A stretch of 46,953 bases of DNA from Planctomycetes bacterium UBA7888. GTDB lineage: Bacteria > Planctomycetota > UBA1135. Of the stretch, positions 34,441 through 42,516 are shown in pieces. The DNA lies in the NCBI GenBank assembly GCA_002500505.1, contig DLRM01000027.1, positions 1 through 46,953 of the forward strand. The letters run 5' to 3'. Made by a program: the position numbers and the translations under genes. How positions within the stretch are numbered: position 1 is the first letter of the stretch; the number at the start of each line of letters is the position of its first letter. Under the pieces are notes generated by a model. That model searched no databases and had not been told where the DNA came from. It saw only the letters and a program-made list of their open reading frames with translations.

Positions 34441-35883
34441 CTAATCGACAATCATAAACGAACCGCCGGTGCCTTCAGAAATATGACGAATTTGATCTTG
34501 GTTCCACTTCGACTTTGAATACGCCACGCCGTGGACCACCATCTTTCGGAACCGGTTCCAGTCCACCAGATGATCGACAACTCGATTGTGATGAACATAA
34601 AGACCGACTTCGGGTTCACCCGAGCTCAAAAGAAAAACTGTATCAATCGTTGGATCTCCCAAAACGGCAAGAAGTGCACCCCAAATGTTCTTATTCCCCC
34701 GCGCCTTTGTCTTCTGCACAAACTTCAAAACTGATTTAATATTCTTCGGATTTACTGGCTGAGCTTCCTTTTCCCACACCGTAATATTAGAAGAATATGC
34801 ATAGACATTGAATTTTGTAGTCTCGGGAAGACTCTCCAAGGTTTTCTTCAATTCCTGAAGCGCAAGTTCACGCTTACGCTCACCCTTTGATGTACGATCA
34901 TCCATGCTGGAAGAAATGTCCATCAAAAAGGCGACGTGGTCTGAGTCCACTCGCAATCCATTGTAGGTTGCAACGGTTTCTGGGCTCCCACCTTCCGTCC
35001 CTTTGCCCTTTTCTAACAGAAAAGTATCACGATTCGCACTCCACCAGCGCTCCCAATCTTCAGCTTTGTGAAATTTCATTCCAGTCCAATCCCGAATCCC
35101 ACTCAAGAGCGGAATCCGCACAAGAGGACGCACTCGCGCAATAGCAGGTATTAGGGCATCCATAGTCTCAACCGAAGGTTCACAACCCAGTAAATTCCTA
35201 ATCGCTTGAAGCCGAACACGCCAATCCTCATCTCGTAGACCGACGATTGCTAAGGATGCGGTTTCCTTTTCGGCGTACTTGGGGACAACCGAGAGTAGAG
35301 CGGCTCGAGTTCCCCCATCGGGATCTTGAAGACCCTTCACTAAAGCTTCTTTTCCAGAAGAAAAGCCTAGCTTCAATAAAGATTCAACGGCATTGCCTCG
35401 AACAATAAAGTCTTTGTCTTGAAGAAATTTTACTAGCACCTTCTCGGATTCTTTCAGGCCAAGATTTCCTAGAGATTTCGCAACAGCACGCCGAACTCCA
35501 ACATCCTTGTCCCGAGCAGCCTTCATCAAAACAGACCCATAAGTTGCATCTGCATAAATACCCAAAGCCTCTGCAGCCCATTGGCGCATAGAAGCGCTTT
35601 TCTTGTTTTTCTTCAGCTCGGAAGCAATCATCTCTCTTGAATAAGGATCGGTGAAGCGAACAATTCCCTTCCAGACAATATCGCGATAGTGAGGTTGAGC
35701 TCCCTTGAAGCGGCGGAGCAAAATCTCCATGGAAGAAACGCAATTCAGGTTCGCGCACAATTCGGTTCCTTTCTTGACCGAAGGCTCACTGTTTGTAAGG
35801 ACTAATTTCTGAGCTTGGCGAAGTTCTTCTTTACTCGGACCCTGGGGGAATACGAATAGGAGGCAAAGAAAGATTGGCATCAT
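34441..35883 (-). CDS. Secreted HEAT-repeat protein with von Willebrand A domain
   Basis: 480 residues with a signal-like start (MMPIFLCLLFVFPQG). Residues about 80-260 are HEAT repeats (RQWAAEALGIYADATYGSVL, VRRAVAKSLGNLGLKESEKVL, VRGNAVESLLKLGFSS, VRLQAIRNLLG). Residues 300-480 form a VWA domain with the metal-ion-dependent adhesion site line FLMDISSSMDD (DxSxS), then KFNVYAYSSNI and FLLSSGEPEVG, where a Thr/Asp is usual. The protein would bind other proteins or a divalent ion outside the cytoplasm. The gene is alone; 90 AT-rich bases without visible features separate it from the converging transporter gene. Confidence 0.85.
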   Translation of the reverse strand: MMPIFLCLLFVFPQGPSKEELRQAQKLVLTNSEPSVKKGTELCANLNCVSSMEILLRRFKGAQPHYRDIVWKGIVRFTDPYSREMIASELKKNKKSASMRQWAAEALGIYADATYGSVLMKAARDKDVGVRRAVAKSLGNLGLKESEKVLVKFLQDKDFIVRGNAVESLLKLGFSSGKEALVKGLQDPDGGTRAALLSVVPKYAEKETASLAIVGLRDEDWRVRLQAIRNLLGCEPSVETMDALIPAIARVRPLVRIPLLSGIRDWTGMKFHKAEDWERWWSANRDTFLLEKGKGTEGGSPETVATYNGLRVDSDHVAFLMDISSSMDDRTSKGERKRELALQELKKTLESLPETTKFNVYAYSSNITVWEKEAQPVNPKNIKSVLKFVQKTKARGNKNIWGALLAVLGDPTIDTVFLLSSGEPEVGLYVHHNRVVDHLVDWNRFRKMVVHGVAYSKSKWNQDQIRHISEGTGGSFMIVD

Positions 35884-36109
35884 TTAAATGGTTCTGTGCG
35901 ACAAAAGCACCCAGAATGCCGGGTGAGGGTTGAGCTCAGATTTCGGAATAGTACCCCATCCATATGCTCCCTCGGCTATTTCGAGCAAGGAGCGCCCCAT
36001 TGGGGCCTGATGAGCGAAGTAGGCCAAAATATGGGAACCTAAATCCAACACACTGGGTCCAATTATGGCATAGAATAGACAATATCCCCCTTTTGCTTTC
36101 TTCACTCTC

Positions 36110-36982
36110 ATGAAACGCTCTCTCCTTACACTCTCGCTTCTTACCCTCTCGACACCTTTGCTGGCGCAGGCCGGCTTTCGCTTGGAATCTTCCGCTTCGT
36201 CTGTTCGTTCCGGCGATTCCGTCATGTTGGATGTCCTTGTGGACAATCCGAACGGACTGCAGATAGCTGGCTACCAAATTCAATTTGGTTGGGATGCGGA
36301 AACTCTCGAAATGGTTGGTCCCCCTGCGGTGACCTCTTCCTCCGTACTCCTGGATATATTTGGAACCAACTCACCTCCCTTTGGAAATGGGTTTTCCAAC
36401 TGTCCGGATGCCGGCAATGGCCTTTCCCGAGAAGCCTCCTTCTCTTTAGGTGTTGCTCTGCCCAGTAATATTTTCAGCGGCTCCGTTGGCCATCTTTTTC
36501 GAGTGCCGTATGTCGCAAAACAAGCCTCTCAGCAAGCCCCTGTCCCCCTCTTAATTACCGAGTTTGAGTCTTGCACAGGAAATAGCACTCTATTGTCTGA
36601 CCCAACGGGCACGGCCATTTCCCTGAGCTACATTGACACCTCGGTTGAAATCACTCCAAACCTCTCGGTCACTGGTGCCTTTCAACCCGGAGGGCAAGTG
36701 GATTTTGAAATCCATGAACGCCCTGGAGAAGTTTGGAGATTAGCCGTGAGCCTTGAATACCTTGAAACCAACATAGGAAGCATGGGGACCCTCTATTTCA
36801 ACCATTCTTCCCCTTCCTTTAGGGTATTAGGCATGGGCACCATGGGGGCTGGGCCTGAGATTGCAACTGTCACCATCCCGGGATTGCCTGTCCTGATTGG
36901 CCAAACGGTGTACGCCCAAACCCTTACAGGCACGGGTCTTGCCCAACGCCTGAGCAATATGGTGAGTTTCGTCATCACCTAA
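36110..36982 (+). CDS. Secreted cohesin-like protein with C-terminal beta domain
   Basis: 290 residues with a signal peptide (ends TPLLAQAG). Residues 22-180 look like a cohesin-type domain: VRSGDSVMLDVLVDNPNG, AGYQIQFGWDAETLEMVG, and a later hydrophobic strand SGSVGHLFRVPYVAK. The last 105 residues (GAFQPGGQVDFEIHE, then GMGTMGAGPEIATVTIP, GLPVLIGQTVYAQTLTG, LAQRLSNMVSF) match the C-terminal domain of the YHYH protein and others in this window. Probably a cell-surface or secreted protein. The 223 bases upstream hold only a promoter region; TAGAAT and AATATC stretches are near but not placed at the leaderless distance. Confidence 0.82.
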   Translation: MKRSLLTLSLLTLSTPLLAQAGFRLESSASSVRSGDSVMLDVLVDNPNGLQIAGYQIQFGWDAETLEMVGPPAVTSSSVLLDIFGTNSPPFGNGFSNCPDAGNGLSREASFSLGVALPSNIFSGSVGHLFRVPYVAKQASQQAPVPLLITEFESCTGNSTLLSDPTGTAISLSYIDTSVEITPNLSVTGAFQPGGQVDFEIHERPGEVWRLAVSLEYLETNIGSMGTLYFNHSSPSFRVLGMGTMGAGPEIATVTIPGLPVLIGQTVYAQTLTGTGLAQRLSNMVSFVIT

Positions 36983-37090
36983 ATGCAGCCGATACGCTAG
37001 ACTCTCGGCATGGTCGATTCGCGACCACCCCCGTTGCCTGTCGTTCCGAGAGTCTGCCACGGTCAATACCCTTCTCGGATACGAAAACGA

Positions 37091-37354
37091 ATGCGCCTTT
37101 TTGCTGGCAACCTACCTTGGAGCGTCGACGACGACGAACTCCGCAACATTTTTTCTGCTTACGGTGATGTCACCGATAGCAAAGTCATTATGGATCGTGA
37201 AACGGGTCGCTCCCGAGGCTTCGGCTTCGTGGAAATGGCCGATGACGGCGCTCGCGCTGCGATTGAAAGTTTGAACGATACAGAAATCGACGGCCGCAAC
37301 ATCGTGGTCAACGAAGCCCAAGAGCGAAAGGAACGCGGCCCACGCCGCTTCTAA
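37091..37354 (+). CDS. RRM-type RNA-binding protein
   Basis: 87 residues from ATG 37091. One RNA recognition motif fills the protein: RNP2 line LFAGNLPW (3-10), VTDSKVIMDRETGRSRGFGFVEM with RNP1 RGFGFVEM (about 41-48), and GRNIVVNEA. This is the size of cyanobacterial and planctomycete cold-responsive RRM proteins. The frame is open to ATG 37010, and TAGACT ends six bases before that ATG, so either translation starts there with 27 unusual extra residues (MVDSRPPPLP...), or the transcript starts there and 37010-37090 is an untranslated leader. A strong terminator follows. Confidence 0.93.
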   Translation: MRLFAGNLPWSVDDDELRNIFSAYGDVTDSKVIMDRETGRSRGFGFVEMADDGARAAIESLNDTEIDGRNIVVNEAQERKERGPRRF

Positions 37355-37372
37355 GCTACGGCTTTTCGCATC

Positions 37373-37410
37373 ACGGCCCGCAGGTTCACTCGAATCTGCG
37401 GGCCGTTTTT
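37373..37410 (+). terminator. Intrinsic terminator of the RRM gene
   Basis: CGGCCCGCAG (37374-37383) pairs perfectly with CTGCGGGCCG (37396-37405); an outer A-T pair extends the stem, and five T follow. It starts 18 bases after the RRM stop codon. This is the clearest Rho-independent terminator in the window. Confidence 0.92.
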
Positions 37411-37503
37411 CTATGGATAAATCAAAGCTAAACACCATTTGAAACTCAGCTTTTTGGACATAGTCATAGCTTTCTGTTCCTTGGCATCGTGCTATATTTC
37501 CCC

Positions 37504-37956
37504 GTGTCCGAGCCGCCACTCTCCCCTACTCCGGACGCCCTCTCCCGATTAAACCGCTGGGTTCTCTCGAGTCTGGGCGTTTCTTTCCTCGTAATGTCTG
37601 CCGGAGTTTTTTTGGACACTGGCGCAACTGGAAAGACCGCTCTCTTCTCGCCAAGCGGAGTCGAGGGCAAGAAGGTTTGGAATGAAAACAACTGTATGGT
37701 TTGCCACCAATTTTTTGGAATGGGTGGATACCTAGGGCCCGACCTCACCAATGTGATTGACCGTCTCGGTCCTGAAACAACTGCTTGGGTTCTCCGCAAC
37801 GGTCGTGGAAGTATGCCGGACATGAACCTCAGCGATGCAGACATTGCTGCCCTCGTTGCCTTTCTATCCGATATGACGACGGCCGGCACCTTCCCCCAAA
37901 AATCCTGGCCGGCCCAATGGTTCCCAACAGCCAACAAAAACGGTGACGACTCATGA
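37504..37956 (+). CDS. norC: Nitric oxide reductase cytochrome c subunit (NorC-like)
   Basis: 150 residues from GTG 37504; TATATT ends five bases before it. GTG 37489 would add five residues. An N-terminal membrane helix (WVLSSLGVSFLVMSAGVFL) is followed by one c-haem domain: CMVCHQFFGMGGYLGPDLTNV with the Met ligand probably in GSMPDMNLS. It passes electrons to NorB. Its TGA overlaps the norB start (ATGATGG), and 'GGTG' sits just before. Order norC-norB is that of cytochrome c-dependent NO reductase. Confidence 0.92.
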   Translation: MSEPPLSPTPDALSRLNRWVLSSLGVSFLVMSAGVFLDTGATGKTALFSPSGVEGKKVWNENNCMVCHQFFGMGGYLGPDLTNVIDRLGPETTAWVLRNGRGSMPDMNLSDADIAALVAFLSDMTTAGTFPQKSWPAQWFPTANKNGDDS

Positions 37957-39308
37957 TGGCAACAACAAAGCGCGGCCCTGAGTTCCGCTTCTTTTTTGCT
38001 GCGGGCACTTCCCTTCTTCTGGCGATTCTTGCAGGACTTTGGGCGCTCACTTTGATTGCATGGTCAGAGCCTGGAGACTCTCTTCTTGCCTTTATCAAGC
38101 TCCGTCCTATCCATGTCACTTTTGCCATTGCATGGATTTTCCTTGCGGCAATTGGAGGGATTTGGGCATTTCTTCCGAGCGCTCTAAATGTTGCTATTCA
38201 CAGTCGAAAATTGGCAAACACCCAATTGTGGCTCTTCTTAGCAGCTGGCTTGATTGCCCTTCTCGGTTATCTCACTGGAAACTTTAGCGGCCGTGAATAC
38301 ATCAACTTTGTGTGGCCCGCCTCCCTTTGCATCGCCGCCGCATGGGTTTGTTTCTTGATGAACTTTTTCAAAACGGTTCGAGAATCTACAAAGCCATGGC
38401 CTGTTTATGTTTGGATGTGGGCCACAGGCCTAGTGATGTTTAGTTGGACTTTCATCGAAGCCCATCTTTGGCGCTTACCTTGGTTCGGCGATGCCCCCGT
38501 CCGTGATTTGTCCGTGCAATGGAAATCCTATGGGGCGCTCACGGGTTCTTGGAACATGCTCGTTTATGGCTTGTTGATCTGCCTGATGGGCCGTGTCGCT
38601 GGCGAAGATTCCACCAGAAGCCGCAAAGCCTTCTTTTTTTACTGGCTCGGACTCACCAATCTCATGTTCGGCTATGCCCACCACACTTACCACCTCCCGC
38701 AAGCAGAGTGGATTCGGTGGATGGCCTTTTTTATCAGCATGACGGAATGGGTTGTGCTTCTTTCCCTCCTTCATGACTGGGCCAAACCTTGGAACCGTAA
38801 ACTCTGGAAAAGCCACCCTGAGCACCGAATCCCACGCGCCTTTCTTGCGGCAACTTCTGCATGGATTGGCTTAAACCTAGTTCTCGCATTGTTGATTTCT
38901 ATTCCAACCCTGAACTGGTTCACTCATGGAACGACCATCACTGTGGCACATGCCATGGGGAGCACGATTGGCATTAACACCATGGTTCTTTTTGGCGCAG
39001 GCTTCACCTGGATTTACTCCCGAACGGAGCCCACAAATGAAAAGCCAATTTGGTGGGGTTTGGGAATCACAAACTTTTTCCTGCTGGCTTTCTTTTTGGT
39101 TTTTATTCTCGCAGGTTCGGTAAAGGGCCTAGGAATGGTTCGAAGTGGTTGGTCTTTCAATGAAGCCCGCGAACACCTCACCCCCCTCATGGGTTTGGCT
39201 GGATGGATGGGCGTGGGTCTTCTCTTTGGTCTTCTCCTCCTGCTTCATCACTGGTTCACCCTTCTCCTCCGGGCTGGGCGAACGGTCGGGAATGGAGACC
39301 AAGCATGA
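37953..39308 (+). CDS. norB: Nitric oxide reductase catalytic subunit (NorB-like, divergent)
   Basis: 451 residues, about 12 membrane helices, haem-copper oxidase superfamily. Residues kept: His of helix II (RPIHVTFA, H54), HLW (H171), the His pair FGYAHH (H243, H244) and HGTTITVAHAM (H333, haem b3 ligand). Against Pseudomonas cNOR numbering, two sites differ: the FeB ligand Glu211 (HLWxE) is Leu here (HLWRL), with a Glu two before the His instead (EAHLW), and the low-spin haem ligand His349 is Met (AHAM). Similar lines occur in a NorB group I recall from Bacteroidetes, so this is probably an active but non-canonical NO reductase. Confidence 0.9.
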   Translation: MMATTKRGPEFRFFFAAGTSLLLAILAGLWALTLIAWSEPGDSLLAFIKLRPIHVTFAIAWIFLAAIGGIWAFLPSALNVAIHSRKLANTQLWLFLAAGLIALLGYLTGNFSGREYINFVWPASLCIAAAWVCFLMNFFKTVRESTKPWPVYVWMWATGLVMFSWTFIEAHLWRLPWFGDAPVRDLSVQWKSYGALTGSWNMLVYGLLICLMGRVAGEDSTRSRKAFFFYWLGLTNLMFGYAHHTYHLPQAEWIRWMAFFISMTEWVVLLSLLHDWAKPWNRKLWKSHPEHRIPRAFLAATSAWIGLNLVLALLISIPTLNWFTHGTTITVAHAMGSTIGINTMVLFGAGFTWIYSRTEPTNEKPIWWGLGITNFFLLAFFLVFILAGSVKGLGMVRSGWSFNEAREHLTPLMGLAGWMGVGLLFGLLLLLHHWFTLLLRAGRTVGNGDQA

Positions 39309-40084
39309 ATACCATTCTCAAAGCTCTCTTCTTTGGCTTTGTCCTCTTCCTCGGAACTTTGATTGTTTTTGAAAGTTCTGCATCTCTTTGGGCAGCGGCG
39401 GAAAGCGCCCCCCCTTCGACTGAACTTCCCATGCCCCTTGGTTTGGACTATCAAGAGGGCGCTCGCCTCTATCGGCGCGATTGCGCTTCTTGTCATGGAG
39501 TTGCTGGGGATGGCGATGGAGCTCTCGCCGAGACGAACGCGCTCCTAAGACCCCGAAATTTCCGCGAAGAGCCCTTCCGCTTTCTCTCCACCCAAAATGG
39601 CGTTCCAACTCAAGGCGATTTAGTCAAAACAATTCGGCGAGGAATACCGGAAGCAGGAATGCCCCCGACTCTTCAATGCTCCCCCGAAGAAACTGAAACC
39701 TTGGCCGAATATGTTTGGGCACTTTTTCAACTGGGCTCGGGAAAAGGCAAAACTCCGGGCAAAGTAATTTCGATTCCTCCCTCTATCCCTGCAGGTTCTG
39801 CCGTCCAAGGTGAGAAACTTTTCGCAACTTATTGCTCGGCTTGCCACGGCACAGATGGAACTGCCAAAGAATCTCCGGAGTTCCCTGACTCTCTGGGCCG
39901 CCTTTCAAAACCGCGCGACCTGAGCAGTGGAAAATTTCATGGTGGGGATACCGACACGGATTTGTATTGCAGAATTCGATGTGGCCTACCGGGAACAGCC
40001 ATGCCGCCATTCTCAATCAATCAACTTACCGACCAACAAGTCGGGGATTTGATTGCCTTCGTCCGAAAACTCGCCCGAGATTAA
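39305..40084 (+). CDS. Periplasmic dihaem cytochrome c, third gene of the nor operon
   Basis: 259 residues from ATG 39305, overlapping the norB stop (ATGA), with GGAG seven bases upstream. An N-terminal hydrophobic segment (KALFFGFVLFLGTLIVFESSASLWA) gives export or a membrane anchor. Two c-haem domains: DCASCHGVAGDGDG near residue 60 and YCSACHGTDGTAKE near residue 180, each followed by a later Met line (GIPEAGMPP; LPGTAMPPF). It is probably the electron donor to NorC/NorB or a link to the wider respiratory chain. Its end overlaps the end of the aminotransferase by four bases. Confidence 0.92.
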   Translation: MNTILKALFFGFVLFLGTLIVFESSASLWAAAESAPPSTELPMPLGLDYQEGARLYRRDCASCHGVAGDGDGALAETNALLRPRNFREEPFRFLSTQNGVPTQGDLVKTIRRGIPEAGMPPTLQCSPEETETLAEYVWALFQLGSGKGKTPGKVISIPPSIPAGSAVQGEKLFATYCSACHGTDGTAKESPEFPDSLGRLSKPRDLSSGKFHGGDTDTDLYCRIRCGLPGTAMPPFSINQLTDQQVGDLIAFVRKLARD

Positions 40085-41292
40085 GACGGAACCCGTTCCG
40101 ATTCGAGAGCGCTGCGGAGGATGGTCATGTCCTCATCGAAGGTCGATGGATCCAACGGCCCAAAGGAGAAGCGGAAGAAGGTGGCAAGCGGAGATTCAGG
40201 ACCACGGCGAGCCATATCGCAATCGGTTCCTTCAAGAATGGCGGCACCCGACTCAAACAATTTCCGATTGAGACCAGCAGCCGTCATGCCGTCAGGGAGT
40301 TCACACCAGTGATAGAAACCGCCATTGCCTGAGTGAAGTTTGAGACCCATCGCTTCAAGTGCTTCGCCATAGCGGTCGCGCATTTCACCGTAATAGGCGG
40401 AGACTGCGCGTCGGGCAAGCTCCGTTCTTTCGGGCTCTAAAAGCTCTACAGCGTAGTTTTGGGAAAGGTGGGAGACACCACCCATTCCAAAGGAAGCAAA
40501 GTTCCCAAGAGTTTCGATGTGATTCTTGGCCGCAACAACCCAGCCCACGCGAATTCCAGGAGCTTGAAGGCCTTTCGTTGCGGCACCACACACAAAGAGG
40601 TTTGAGTTCTCCAAATCAGAGATGTGGGCTAGAGCACTCACTGGTTGGTCGTGGAAAAACTCATAAGCCTCATCAACCAAAAGCCCCGTTTCGCCATAGG
40701 AGGCCGCATCCACAAGGGCTTGCAGTTCAGCCCCGCTTCGAGTCTGTCCCGTAGGGTTGCAAGGGTTACTCAGAAGCAGAAGGCGGCGGCCTTCCTCGGA
40801 GGACCCAAGGTACTCCTCAATACTAGGCCTGAAACCGTTCTGGGTGCCACTTGGAACCACGCTGTACTCTCGGTTGAGTAACTCCAGCATGTCCCAGTAC
40901 GGTGTGTATTCAGTTTCGGCAATGCGCACACGAATATCGGATTGCAAAAAAAGCAGGAGCGCAATTAGGCCCGGGCGCCCGCCGGCGAACACCATGACGT
41001 TTTCAGCGTCCACAGGTGCACCGTACGCATCACGGTAGGAGCGGGCAATAGACTCTCGTAAGGCGGGAAGCCCCCAAGCCTTAGGGTACTTCAAATCTGA
41101 TGAAGAAACGGGGACCGAATCCGGAATTGAGGGTCCTCCGGGGAGCTGGACAGTCCGAGGGAAACCCTGGCTCCACGGGTGGGTGCCCTCGGTACCCATG
41201 GCTTGGCCAAAGGCATCCTGAAAGGCATAAAGGGTTTCATAAATCCCCATTGGCAAAATGGGATCGAGGAAGGGTGCGGGGGATGCGTTCAT
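40081..41292 (-). CDS. PLP-dependent class I/II aminotransferase
   Basis: 403 residues, fold-type I. Conserved: YPKAWGLPALRESIARSYRDAYG, FAGGRPGLIALLLFL, YTPYWDML, the SNPCNPTGQ line, LVDEAYEFFHD (Asp for the pyridine N, Tyr), the Schiff-base Lys in GAATKGLQAPGIRVGW, and FRFSFG near the end (Arg for carboxylate). Substrates cannot be fixed from the sequence; the family includes aspartate, alanine-like and aromatic enzymes. It has 87 bases before it on the same strand from the oxidoreductase, with no visible signal, and probably its own promoter. Confidence 0.93.
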   Translation of the reverse strand: MNASPAPFLDPILPMGIYETLYAFQDAFGQAMGTEGTHPWSQGFPRTVQLPGGPSIPDSVPVSSSDLKYPKAWGLPALRESIARSYRDAYGAPVDAENVMVFAGGRPGLIALLLFLQSDIRVRIAETEYTPYWDMLELLNREYSVVPSGTQNGFRPSIEEYLGSSEEGRRLLLLSNPCNPTGQTRSGAELQALVDAASYGETGLLVDEAYEFFHDQPVSALAHISDLENSNLFVCGAATKGLQAPGIRVGWVVAAKNHIETLGNFASFGMGGVSHLSQNYAVELLEPERTELARRAVSAYYGEMRDRYGEALEAMGLKLHSGNGGFYHWCELPDGMTAAGLNRKLFESGAAILEGTDCDMARRGPESPLATFFRFSFGPLDPSTFDEDMTILRSALESERVPS

Positions 41293-41379
41293 GGTGTCTC
41301 GAATAAGTTAGCGTTGCGGCACAGGAATCGGCGCGCTCACAATTTAGCGAAAATCCTGTAATCGCCGATTGCTTATGGT

Positions 41380-42516
41380 TTAAAAATCCACCCAGTCCGA
41401 AGCCTGGGAAGATTCGAGAGTGGCCTCGATAAAACGCACGCCGCGACAACCATCCTTAGCCGTTGGAAAGGCATTGGGAATTGCAGCCTCGCCACGGATT
41501 TCCGCTGCAAAAGCGCGGTAGATATTGGCGAAACCCTCGAGGTAACCCTCGGGGTGACCTGGAGGAATGCGGCCCAAACTCATACTAGTTTCGGCTAGAT
41601 AAGCATTGCCTGTTCTCCGCGTTTCACGCAATCCATCCTGACGCCAGATGGTTAAATCGTTGGGATGCTCCTGGTCCCATTCCAATCCTCCTTGGGTACC
41701 AAATATTCGCATCTTGAGCCCATTCTCTCGCCCCACGCACACTTGACTGCAACAGACCTTCCCATTCGCACCGTTATTCATTTCAACGAGAACCATGGCA
41801 TCGTCGTCCACTCGTCGGCCTTCGACAAAAGTTGAGACTTTGCCAAACAACCGCTTCACCTTTAACCCACTCACATGCTCAAGAAGATTAAAGGCATGAG
41901 TGCCAATGTCGCCCAAGGATCCCCCCGGCCCTGACTGCGCTGGATCCGTTCGCCAGTCGGCTTGCTTGTGACCAGTGCTCTCAAGATCTTCCGCCAACCA
42001 CCCTTGAAGGTATTCGGCATCGACCTTGCGCACTTCACCAATTTCACCAGACTGAATAATTTCTCTCGCTTCACGAACCATCGGATAGCCGGTGTAGTTA
42101 TGGGTCAACGCAAAGACCCGACCAGAAGCTTCTGCGGTGGCGCGCATATCTTCTGCCAACTCCGAAGAAATCGTCATCGGTTTATCACAAATGACATGAA
42201 ATCCTGCCTTCAAAGCGGCTACCGCAGGTCCATGATGGAGATGATTAGGAGTCACAATCGAGACGGCATGGATGCGTTCGTCTTCTGGGCGACCCACTTC
42301 CTTTTCCAGCATCTCTTCCCAAGAACCATAAACCCTTTTTAGGTCGAGACCGAGTTCTTCACCAGCTTGACGACTCTTGTCAGCATTCGAAGAAAATGCT
42401 CCTGCAACTAACTCAAACTCACGGTCCATTTCAGCGGCAAGACGATGTACGGCGCCAATGAAGGCACCTGGCCCCCCTCCTACCATTGCGTAACGCAAAC
42501 GACCGATGGCGGTCAT
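41380..42516 (-). CDS. Gfo/Idh/MocA-family oxidoreductase
   Basis: 378 residues. NAD(P)-binding Rossmann fold (YAMVGGGPGAFIGAVHRLA), the family line SIVTPNHLHHGPAVAALKAGFHVICDKPMT (the usual EKP is DKP), and a C-terminal substrate domain with GGSLGDIGTHAFNLLEHVSG (catalytic His line). It oxidises or reduces sugars or inositols. It overlaps the TIM-barrel gene by four bases; such pairs (isomerase-like plus dehydrogenase) act on sugar or cyclitol intermediates. Exact substrate unknown. Confidence 0.94.
   Translation of the reverse strand: MTAIGRLRYAMVGGGPGAFIGAVHRLAAEMDREFELVAGAFSSNADKSRQAGEELGLDLKRVYGSWEEMLEKEVGRPEDERIHAVSIVTPNHLHHGPAVAALKAGFHVICDKPMTISSELAEDMRATAEASGRVFALTHNYTGYPMVREAREIIQSGEIGEVRKVDAEYLQGWLAEDLESTGHKQADWRTDPAQSGPGGSLGDIGTHAFNLLEHVSGLKVKRLFGKVSTFVEGRRVDDDAMVLVEMNNGANGKVCCSQVCVGRENGLKMRIFGTQGGLEWDQEHPNDLTIWRQDGLRETRRTGNAYLAETSMSLGRIPPGHPEGYLEGFANIYRAFAAEIRGEAAIPNAFPTAKDGCRGVRFIEATLESSQASDWVDF

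Noticed and set aside
35884..36111. A 75-codon minus-strand frame ending directly before the HEAT-VWA start
   Set aside because: It begins antisense to the start codon of the cohesin-like gene, has low-complexity composition, no ribosome site and no TANNNT box. The region is better read as a divergent promoter region.
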